Part shown: positions 1-4,742 of the stretch, piece after piece
Layout: the number at the start of each line of letters is the position of its first letter
Numbering within the stretch: the stretch's first letter is position 1
Assembly: GCA_937919305.1 (NCBI GenBank)
Contig: CALFQW010000122.1
Coordinates: forward strand, 1-6,712
Direction: 5' to 3'
DNA length: 6,712 nucleotides
Origin: an uncultured Candidatus Saccharibacteria bacterium
GTDB taxonomy: Bacteria; Patescibacteriota; Saccharimonadia; Saccharimonadales; Saccharimonadaceae
Notes under the pieces: model-generated
The model's database searches: none
What the model saw: the letters and a program-made list of their open reading frames with translations, nothing else
What the model was told of the DNA's origin: nothing
Translations under genes and position numbers: made by a program

Positions 1-335
1 TTAGAGATGCGCTACAAGCACAAAATATCGATGGAAAAAACGGGCGTACTGTTGAGAACGAGCTGCTAGATCTAGTTGCAAGACACACGAGCAGTGAAGA
101 ACGAATACTGCTTGCCGGTAACTCGATACATCAAGATAGACGATTTATCGACAACGAGTGGCCTCGGCTCAGTGAACGGCTACACTATCGTATGCTCGAT
201 GTGACGGCTTGGAAAGTTGTGTTCGAAGGTAAGTACAAAAAGCAGTTTGTGAAACCTGAAGCACATCGCGCACTCAGTGATATACGCGGCAGCATCGAGG
301 AGATGCAGCACTATATCAAGAAGATATCTATCTGA
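1..335 (+). CDS. orn: Oligoribonuclease (3'-5' exoribonuclease, DEDDh family), 5'-truncated
   Basis: The reading frame is open from base 3 to the TGA at 333-335 and gives the last 110 residues of a protein that is normally about 180 long. Orn is a cytoplasmic enzyme that degrades 2-5 nt RNA fragments (including pGpG) to mononucleotides, completing mRNA decay. The visible part carries the Exo II block GNSIHQDRRF (catalytic Asp at 135-137), the HYRMLDV segment with the family's conserved Tyr (186-188), and the Exo III block HRALSDI with catalytic His (264-266) and Asp (279-281) spaced five residues apart, as in E. coli Orn (His158, Asp163). The Exo I Asp-x-Glu motif lies upstream of the window, so full catalytic competence cannot be confirmed. 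The C-terminus EEMQHYIKKISI resembles the normal family end, so the TGA is a true stop. No terminator is visible after it. The identification is firm; the phylum-level context is inferred. Confidence 0.93.
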   Translation, partial: RDALQAQNIDGKNGRTVENELLDLVARHTSSEERILLAGNSIHQDRRFIDNEWPRLSERLHYRMLDVTAWKVVFEGKYKKQFVKPEAHRALSDIRGSIEEMQHYIKKISI

Positions 336-372
336 AACGTCCCCGTACTGATATGCATTTACCATGCTGCGT

Positions 373-378
373 TATACT
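373..378 (+). promoter_or_regulatory. Candidate -10 box for the MmcQ/YjbR gene; possible leaderless start
   Basis: TATACT matches the sigma-70 -10 consensus at five of six positions and ends 7 bases before the ATG at 386. Initiation at the usual distance from a -10 box would fall at or within a base or two of the ATG. No Shine-Dalgarno-like purine run precedes this ATG, which fits a leaderless mRNA. No convincing -35 box sits 16-18 bases upstream and there is no TG extension, so the call rests on one hexamer and the spacing. Confidence 0.45.
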
Positions 379-385
379 GTAAATT

Positions 386-712
386 ATGAATCTAGAGCTT
401 GTGAAATCAATGATCGAAGAGATGCCTGGGGCGCATGCTTGCTATCCGTTTGGCGAAGACGTACTAGTCTATAAGCTAGAGGATGAGTCGGGTAAGATGT
501 TCGCTCTCATCAATGAATCGAGTACCCCGCTCCGTGTTAGCCTAAAGTGCGATCCAGAGCTAGCCCTGGTGTTGAGGGAGAAATACGAAACAGTCTTGCC
601 GGGGTATCATTTGAACAAAAAGCACTGGAACACCATCATCTGTAGTGGGCAAGTGGATGAGGATGAGCTGTGCGGATTGGTGCGTCACAGCTACGAGCTC
701 GTCAAAGGCTAG
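386..712 (+). CDS. MmcQ/YjbR family protein
   Basis: A complete 108-residue protein, close to the usual length of the MmcQ/YjbR family (about 110-120). These are small cytoplasmic alpha/beta proteins with a CyaY-like fold. Members are often annotated as DNA-binding, but no cellular role is firmly known. Family hallmarks are visible in order: an N-terminal helix; CYPFGEDVLVYKL (residues 19-31), matching the usual PFG-D-x-x-V-[FY]-K stretch; GKMFALI (36-42); LKCDPELA-x-x-LREKY (53-67); PGYHLNKKHWNTI (72-84); and the closing HSYELV (101-106). The ATG at 386 is the natural start because the N-terminus lines up with the family and only a 50-base gap separates it from orn. There is no Shine-Dalgarno; see the -10 box at 373. 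The TAG stop shares bases with the stop of the converging minus-strand gene. The family assignment is solid; the function is not known. Confidence 0.88.
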   Translation: MNLELVKSMIEEMPGAHACYPFGEDVLVYKLEDESGKMFALINESSTPLRVSLKCDPELALVLREKYETVLPGYHLNKKHWNTIICSGQVDEDELCGLVRHSYELVKG

Positions 713-1284
713 AGCTGGATCTTCTCGATACGTTCTGTGATGGTCTGGAGGTTGTTGTATTCGGTCGTGAGGGCTTCGCGTAGCTCTGCCGACTTAGTTT
801 CACCATGAAGTGCGCTCATCGCTTCGGTGACGGATGTGATGTGTTCGAGTAGTGCCTCTTTTACGTCGCGGTCGTATGTACCGTTTAGTTTGGCGCTTGA
901 GAGTTGTTCAACAGTGTCATCGGCCTCAAGTGCAGCGATGTTCTTGTCGATCTTTTTGAGACCAGCGGCTGTCATTGCATCTTTCAGCGTTGCTCCGTCA
1001 CTATCTAGAATGATGCCCAGTTCGCTATTTGCGTTTGATAGCGCTTCGTTGCGGATATTGAGCTTTCCGTCTTCTACGACAGCGACTAGATTCTGATGAC
1101 GTACATGCAAGCGCTGCATGATCTCGCCGCTGTTATTACGTGAGAGGGCGAGCATTAGACCACCGAGGATCATAACGCCTATCACACCGAGGATGATAAA
1201 TAGCGTTTTCTTTGTCATGATACCGCCACCGGCGTTTTGTGAAGTTGGAGATGGCATCGGTTTTCCGAGAAGAGATGGATCCAT
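709..1284 (-). CDS. Single-pass membrane protein with C-terminal helical domain, unknown function
   Basis: This minus-strand gene encodes 191 residues from the ATG at 1284. Residues 1-26 form a short Pro/Gly/Ser-rich tail ending in Lys-Lys. Residues 27-48 are one hydrophobic helix (TLFIILGVIGVMILGG and on). Residues 50-191 are soluble, charged and predicted by eye to be mostly helical, with recurring Glu/Leu/Ala heptad-like stretches. By the positive-inside rule the tail is cytoplasmic and the helical domain lies outside, anchored by an uncleaved signal-anchor. I do not recognise a named family; the overall plan reminds me of small hypothetical membrane proteins in Saccharibacteria. Other possible starts are GTG at 1305 and ATGs at 1257 and 1218. 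I prefer 1284 because a promoter-like pair ends 9 bases before it, although 1218 has a purine-rich GGTGGCGG upstream. The gene diverges from dnaG and its stop overlaps that of the MmcQ/YjbR gene. Confidence 0.8.
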   Translation of the reverse strand: MDPSLLGKPMPSPTSQNAGGGIMTKKTLFIILGVIGVMILGGLMLALSRNNSGEIMQRLHVRHQNLVAVVEDGKLNIRNEALSNANSELGIILDSDGATLKDAMTAAGLKKIDKNIAALEADDTVEQLSSAKLNGTYDRDVKEALLEHITSVTEAMSALHGETKSAELREALTTEYNNLQTITERIEKIQL

Positions 1285-1293
1285 ATACCAGAT

Positions 1294-1322
1294 ATTTAAC
1301 CACACTAAACCACAAGCGTAAA
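1294..1322 (-). promoter_or_regulatory. Candidate promoter for the minus-strand membrane-protein gene
   Basis: Read on the minus strand, TTTACG (1322-1317) and TTAAAT (1299-1294) are separated by exactly 17 bases. Each hexamer matches the sigma-70 consensus at four of six positions. The predicted transcription start falls near 1286-1288, one to four bases before the ATG at 1284, so this would give a leaderless or nearly leaderless mRNA, as seems possible for the MmcQ/YjbR gene. It lies inside the 52-base divergent region shared with dnaG, so the two transcripts may interfere with each other or be co-regulated. Confidence 0.4.
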
Positions 1323-1323
1323 C

Positions 1324-1332
1324 AGGGGTGAT
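1324..1332 (+). promoter_or_regulatory. Ribosome binding site favouring a TTG start for dnaG
   Basis: AGGGGTGAT matches the extended anti-Shine-Dalgarno complement (AGGAGGTGAT) with one base missing. The G-run ends 8 bases before the TTG at 1337, a normal spacing. The alternative GTG at 1328 lies inside this element, so it cannot use it, and the ATG at 1346 is too far away (17 bases from the G-run). This decides the start choice for dnaG. Confidence 0.6.
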
Positions 1333-1336
1333 ACAA

Positions 1337-3121
1337 TTGAGCTATATGCAAGGTGATGCGAAAGAAGAAGTACGCTCCCGGCTCGATCTCGAAGCTGTGA
1401 TAGGTGAGTATGTGCAGCTCAAGCGCGCAGGGCGTAACTGGAAGGGGTTGAGTCCGTTTTCTGAAGAGAAGACACCGAGTTTTTTTGTCAGTCCTGACAA
1501 GGGTATTTGGCATGATTTCAGTTCCAATCAGGGAGGGGATCTGTATAGCTTTATCATGCGCGTGGAGGGCATGGACTTTCGCCAGGCTCTTGAACATCTT
1601 GCGCGGAAAGCAGGTGTCGAGCTGAGTGATTATGAGCAGCACAGCGGTGCTAGTGCGGGCCTGTCAAAGCGCAAAAAACGACTCAGCGAAATGAATGAGC
1701 TTGCGACAGTGTTTTATCAACGTCAACTGCTACAGACGCAAACAGCAATTGATTACGTAAAACGACGTGGGTTGAACAAGCAGGTAGTGCACGACTTCAG
1801 GGTTGGCTACTCACCGGCTGGAGGTAGAGTGCTTGTTCAGTATTTGACACAAAAAGGTTATTCAGCGTCAGAGATGAGAGGCGCAGGTCTTGTAGGCTCT
1901 CGGGGTGGCGATATGTTTCGGGAGCGTCTCATGATACCACTCATGGATCCGCAAGGCGGAGTCGTTGGATTTACCGGTAGGATATTGTCTGATCGTAAGG
2001 ACGCGCCCAAGTATCTCAACACACCGCAGACACTGCTGTATGACAAGGGGCGACATGTTTTCGGCCTACACCTCGCTAAAGAGTCTATACGAAAAGCAGA
2101 CGTTGCAGTCGTGGTCGAGGGAAATATGGATGTCATCAGCTCCCATCAGTTTGAAGTTGCGCAAACAGTTGCAACGGCAGGGACGGCGCTAACAAGCTCG
2201 CATCTCAAGGCATTGAGTCGGTTCAGCGAGCGTATCGCACTAGCATTTGACGGCGACAAAGCCGGTATCGCTGCGACTGAACGCGCGATACCGATAGCAC
2301 AGGAGGTCGACGTCCAGCTGAGCATTATCCGTCTGCCAGATGATTTCAAAGACCCAGATGAGCTCATGCAGCATGATGCAGATATGTGGCGCACGGCGAT
2401 TAAACAGGCTATTCCTGCTATAGAGTGGCTCATGTTGCAGTATGAGACCCAGATGGATGTTACGACAGCCGCTGGCAAGCGCGACCTAACCACTGCAGTA
2501 CTGACGGTAATCTCCCAGGTAGAGAATCCTGTCGAGAAGGAGCACTACCTCAAAAAACTCAGTGAGCGAGTCGATACGAGCTTAGAGACACTTGTGGATC
2601 GTATGTCGCAACTCGTGTCGACCAATCAGCAACGCTTGAAATCAATAAAGAACGATGACAAAGAACAGGCGCAGATAACGGTTGTTGATCAGCCAAAACA
2701 AGATGCACTACTTGCGCTAATGATGGCTTACCCCGATCTGCGCGATACAGCCCGAGAGCTGAGTGTTGATGCGTTTGCCGAGCAGCACAGACAGTCATTG
2801 TTCCGCTACATGATCACGCACGGTGAAGACGTGTTGCTCGAGACTGTCCCGCCAGAGTTGCAAGAGTACGACATCTATGTCAAAATAGTACAATTGAAAG
2901 CCGAGGAAAGACAAGAGCTCTCTGCGCAAGCAGCGCAAGATGAGACAAAGCACCTCGTCGGGCACATAAAAGCACAACATCTAAAACAAAAGAGACTAGA
3001 TATAACAACACGTCTCCGCAGCGCGGAGGCCAGTGGCGATGAGGTCTTGGCTGCGCGTTTGCGTGCAGAATTCAACGGCCTTATAAAGGAGGAGCATGCC
3101 CGCAAGAAAGAAGACAGATAA
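1337..3121 (+). CDS. dnaG: DNA primase DnaG with a zinc-ligand-free N-terminal domain
   Basis: DnaG makes the RNA primers for lagging-strand replication together with the replicative helicase. From the TTG start the protein has 594 residues, a usual length. Residues 4-95 are the N-terminal zinc-ribbon-like domain: the frame around [14 protein letters not shown] and [11 protein letters not shown] is clearly conserved, but the four zinc ligands (Cys-His and Cys-Cys) are Ser39, Ser42, Asp60 and Ser63. The catalytic core follows, with YLNTPQT (226-232), the toprim motif VEGNMDV (Glu261) and AFDGDKAG (Asp305, Asp307), which are the metal-binding acids. A C-terminal helical region (about 450-594) should bind the helicase. 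The gene overlaps rpoD by 26 bases, giving the dnaG-rpoD pair of the macromolecular-synthesis operon, though rpsU is absent upstream. An ATG at 1346 is the main alternative start and would not affect any domain. Identity is certain; the effect of zinc loss is inferred. Confidence 0.96.
   Translation: MSYMQGDAKEEVRSRLDLEAVIGEYVQLKRAGRNWKGLSPFSEEKTPSFFVSPDKGIWHDFSSNQGGDLYSFIMRVEGMDFRQALEHLARKAGVELSDYEQHSGASAGLSKRKKRLSEMNELATVFYQRQLLQTQTAIDYVKRRGLNKQVVHDFRVGYSPAGGRVLVQYLTQKGYSASEMRGAGLVGSRGGDMFRERLMIPLMDPQGGVVGFTGRILSDRKDAPKYLNTPQTLLYDKGRHVFGLHLAKESIRKADVAVVVEGNMDVISSHQFEVAQTVATAGTALTSSHLKALSRFSERIALAFDGDKAGIAATERAIPIAQEVDVQLSIIRLPDDFKDPDELMQHDADMWRTAIKQAIPAIEWLMLQYETQMDVTTAAGKRDLTTAVLTVISQVENPVEKEHYLKKLSERVDTSLETLVDRMSQLVSTNQQRLKSIKNDDKEQAQITVVDQPKQDALLALMMAYPDLRDTARELSVDAFAEQHRQSLFRYMITHGEDVLLETVPPELQEYDIYVKIVQLKAEERQELSAQAAQDETKHLVGHIKAQHLKQKRLDITTRLRSAEASGDEVLAARLRAEFNGLIKEEHARKKEDR
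3059..3087 (+). promoter_or_regulatory. Candidate internal promoter for rpoD inside dnaG
   Basis: TTGCGT (3059-3064) and TATAAA (3082-3087) are separated by 17 bases. The -10 matches consensus at five of six positions; the -35 keeps only TTG. The predicted start lies at about 3094-3096, directly at the rpoD ATG. A dedicated rpoD promoter at the end of dnaG is known in the E. coli operon, where it is a heat-shock promoter; here the boxes look like sigma-70 type. The -10 abuts the ribosome binding site, so part of the A-run may only reflect that site. Confidence 0.35.
3086..3092 (+). promoter_or_regulatory. Ribosome binding site of rpoD, unusually close to the ATG
   Basis: AAGGAGG is a near-perfect Shine-Dalgarno, but only three bases (AGC) separate it from the ATG at 3096; 5-9 is usual. 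No other start is possible nearby: the frame has a TAA at 3084-3086 and no ATG, GTG or TTG for many codons downstream. Lying inside dnaG, it allows translational coupling of primase and sigma factor. Confidence 0.75.
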
Positions 3122-4109
3122 CGACGCGACAAGTGACGATACTAAAGATACGGCAACACTTACTCTCGACGAAGTAACGAACAAGCTTGCCGATGTCGAT
3201 GAGCCAGATAACGAAGAACTAGAGGAAACCGAAGATTGGCAGGAAGATCAGCCGCAGGCGTACTTCGATGACGTGTCGGATGATTCAGTTCGACTATACC
3301 TTCGTGAGATAGGTAAGATTCCTTTGCTGAACGCAGAGGAGGAGCTCGCCCTTGCACAGAAGGTTGTTGCTGGCGACAAGCGCGCCAAAGACCAAATGGC
3401 GGAGGCGAACATGCGTCTCGTCGTCTCTATCGCAAAGCGCTATAGCGGCCGTGGTCTTGATTTTCTCGATCTTATACAAGAGGGTAACACTGGACTCCTC
3501 AGAGCGGTCGAAAAGTTTGATCCGGACAAAGGCTTCAAGTTTTCTACCTATGCAACCTGGTGGATTCGCCAGGCTATCACTCGTGCTATCGCTGACCAGG
3601 CGAGGACTATTCGTATCCCAGTTCACATGGTGGAGACTATCAATAAGTTACTTCGTACTCAGCGACGAATGACACAAGACCTCAATCGTGAGCCAACTGT
3701 CGAAGAGCTCGGTAAAGAGCTCGAGATGGAGCCAGAAAAGGTCGAGTACGTCATGAAGATCAAGCAGGATATCCACTCTCTTGATGCGGGTGTCGGTCGC
3801 GACGGCGATGACGAAGAGTCGGTGCTAGGTGACTTCGTTGAAGATGAAGAAGCTACGAGTCCAGAAGACAGTGCTGCGACACAGTTGCTTAAAGAGCAGG
3901 TCCAGGAAATACTGAGCGTTCTCACCGAACGTGAACAAAAGATAGTCAAAATGCGCTTTGGCATCGAAGACGGCAAGAGTCATACACTCGAAGAAGTCGG
4001 TCAAGAGTTTGCAGTCACTCGCGAGCGAATACGCCAGATCGAAGCAAAGGCACTTGCTAAACTACGCAAGCACAAAGACTCTAAGAAACTATACGAATAC
4101 CTCCAGTAG
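3096..4109 (+). CDS. rpoD: Primary RNA polymerase sigma factor (sigma-70/SigA)
   Basis: A complete 337-residue group 1 sigma factor that directs RNA polymerase to housekeeping promoters. Residues 1-60 are an acidic, low-complexity tail without a recognisable region 1.1. Region 1.2 is at about 62-95 ([17 protein letters not shown]). Region 2 spans 104-174 and includes [13 protein letters not shown], the core-binding [18 protein letters not shown], and the -10 reading and melting helix [17 protein letters not shown]. Region 3 runs through [12 protein letters not shown] to about 225. The 3.2 finger and [19 protein letters not shown] follow (about 227-256), and region 4 covers 266-330 with the -35 reading helix-turn-helix [20 protein letters not shown]. 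The region 2.4 and 4.2 contact residues look standard, so TTGACA/TATAAT-like promoters are expected; this supports the promoter calls in the window. It overlaps dnaG by 26 bases. The next gene starts one base after its TAG stop. Confidence 0.97.
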   Translation: MPARKKTDNDATSDDTKDTATLTLDEVTNKLADVDEPDNEELEETEDWQEDQPQAYFDDVSDDSVRLYLREIGKIPLLNAEEELALAQKVVAGDKRAKDQMAEANMRLVVSIAKRYSGRGLDFLDLIQEGNTGLLRAVEKFDPDKGFKFSTYATWWIRQAITRAIADQARTIRIPVHMVETINKLLRTQRRMTQDLNREPTVEELGKELEMEPEKVEYVMKIKQDIHSLDAGVGRDGDDEESVLGDFVEDEEATSPEDSAATQLLKEQVQEILSVLTEREQKIVKMRFGIEDGKSHTLEEVGQEFAVTRERIRQIEAKALAKLRKHKDSKKLYEYLQ

Positions 4110-4110
4110 C

Positions 4111-4668
4111 ATGCGTCATGAGCTCATAGGGATCGCCGGAACATTTGCAGCCGGCAAGGACACTATTACAAACGAGCTAGTAAAGCGCCTCGGTTATACA
4201 CACATCTCTACGAGTGAGATAGTGCGCGAGATTGCTCGTAACGAGTACGGTTCTATAGAGCGCCCCGTCATGTTCAAGGTGGCAGATACGCACAGGAAAA
4301 GATATGGAGCAGACTATTTCGTGCGACGAGCTCTCGAGAGAGAGCGCCCGTTGATCATCACTGGACTTCGTTCTCCCGGCGAAGCACGCGCCATACAGTC
4401 TGCAGGAGGTTTACTCATATTTGTTGATGCACCGATAGAGCTCCGTTATCAACGTATGGTCGACAGGCAACGTGATAAGGAGGCCGAGTTAACTCTAGAG
4501 CAATTTCGCGAGAATGAACAGGCGGAGTGGCATTCAGGAGATGGCGATGACGACTTCTCGTTTCGTACTATAAAAGAGATCGCCGACCTGCAGCTGGATA
4601 GCTCGAAACCTCAAGACGAGTACATAAGTGATGCGATGCGGGCTATAATGAACACTTTTGCTCGCTAA
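4111..4668 (+). CDS. P-loop kinase-like ATPase (nucleoside-monophosphate/dephospho-CoA kinase superfamily)
   Basis: A 185-residue soluble protein. Residues 6-18 form the P-loop, GTFAAGKDT (Gly10 to Thr18), where the usual Ser/Thr after GK is Asp17, followed by Thr. This GKDT variant is known in archaeal UPF0200-type proteins and some phage deoxynucleotide kinases. Further landmarks are ISTSEIVREIAR (32-43, substrate side), LIITGLRSPGEA (81-92, the Walker B-like strand plus an Arg-Ser-Pro turn), LLIFVDAPIELRYQRMVDRQRDKE (101-124, strand plus an Arg-rich lid) and an acidic loop DGDDDF (144-149). The fold is thus that of a small-molecule phosphotransferase, most likely acting on a nucleotide; the substrate cannot be read from sequence. 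The ATG at 4111 begins one base after the rpoD stop with no Shine-Dalgarno, so translation probably relies on ribosomes finishing rpoD. The frame is open further upstream inside rpoD, but that part lacks family features. Confidence 0.85.
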   Translation: MRHELIGIAGTFAAGKDTITNELVKRLGYTHISTSEIVREIARNEYGSIERPVMFKVADTHRKRYGADYFVRRALERERPLIITGLRSPGEARAIQSAGGLLIFVDAPIELRYQRMVDRQRDKEAELTLEQFRENEQAEWHSGDGDDDFSFRTIKEIADLQLDSSKPQDEYISDAMRAIMNTFAR

Positions 4669-4674
4669 AGCACT

Positions 4675-4702
4675 TTGCGTTTCGACATCTGTTGGCTATA
4701 CT
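4675..4702 (+). promoter_or_regulatory. Candidate promoter for the 566-residue unknown gene
   Basis: TTGCGT (4675-4680) and TATACT (4697-4702) are 16 bases apart in the 74-base gap after the kinase gene. The -10 is identical to the one before the MmcQ/YjbR gene and the -35 equals the one proposed inside dnaG. A start near 4709 would leave a leader of about 34 bases, enough for the ribosome binding site at 4731. I see no terminator hairpin in the gap, so read-through from rpoD is also possible. Confidence 0.45.
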
Positions 4703-4730
4703 TATTCCAAAGCAAACGGGTGGCTCAAGC

Positions 4731-4736
4731 AGGGGG
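4731..4736 (+). promoter_or_regulatory. Ribosome binding site for the 566-residue unknown gene
   Basis: AGGGGG lies 6 bases before the ATG at 4743, a normal spacing. It supports that ATG over the in-frame TTG at 4740. Confidence 0.65.
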
Positions 4737-4742
4737 TAGTTG

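Noticed and set aside
693..702. Ten-base palindrome ACGAGCTCGT near the end of the MmcQ/YjbR gene as a terminator
   Set aside because: It has no loop and no following T-run, and it lies within conserved coding sequence (SYELV).
827..1096. Plus-strand open frame inside the minus-strand membrane-protein gene
   Set aside because: Serine-rich antisense shadow without a family or start signal; the minus strand has a transmembrane helix, promoter-like boxes and a fitting stop.
1285..1305. GTG start at 1305 for the membrane protein
   Set aside because: It would place the start upstream of, or at, the proposed -10 box region and adds seven residues with no support; the ATG at 1284 fits better.
1136..1642. 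Long minus-strand open frame opposite dnaG and overlapping the membrane-protein gene
   Set aside because: It lies antisense to the conserved dnaG N-terminus and out of frame with the membrane protein; its translation has no recognisable domain and it resembles a chance frame.
3958..4110. Upstream extension of the kinase gene frame into rpoD
   Set aside because: This part is the out-of-frame shadow of sigma region 4. The ATG at 4111 places the P-loop at the expected distance from the N-terminus.
4111..4668. Naming the kinase gene coaE
   Set aside because: The GKD Walker A motif and the LRSPGEA segment differ from classical dephospho-CoA kinase (GGIGSGKS); the substrate cannot be decided.
4669..4742. 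Rho-independent terminator after the kinase gene
   Set aside because: The only complementary segments (CTTTG and CAAAG) are five bases long, about 30 bases apart and not followed by a T-run.
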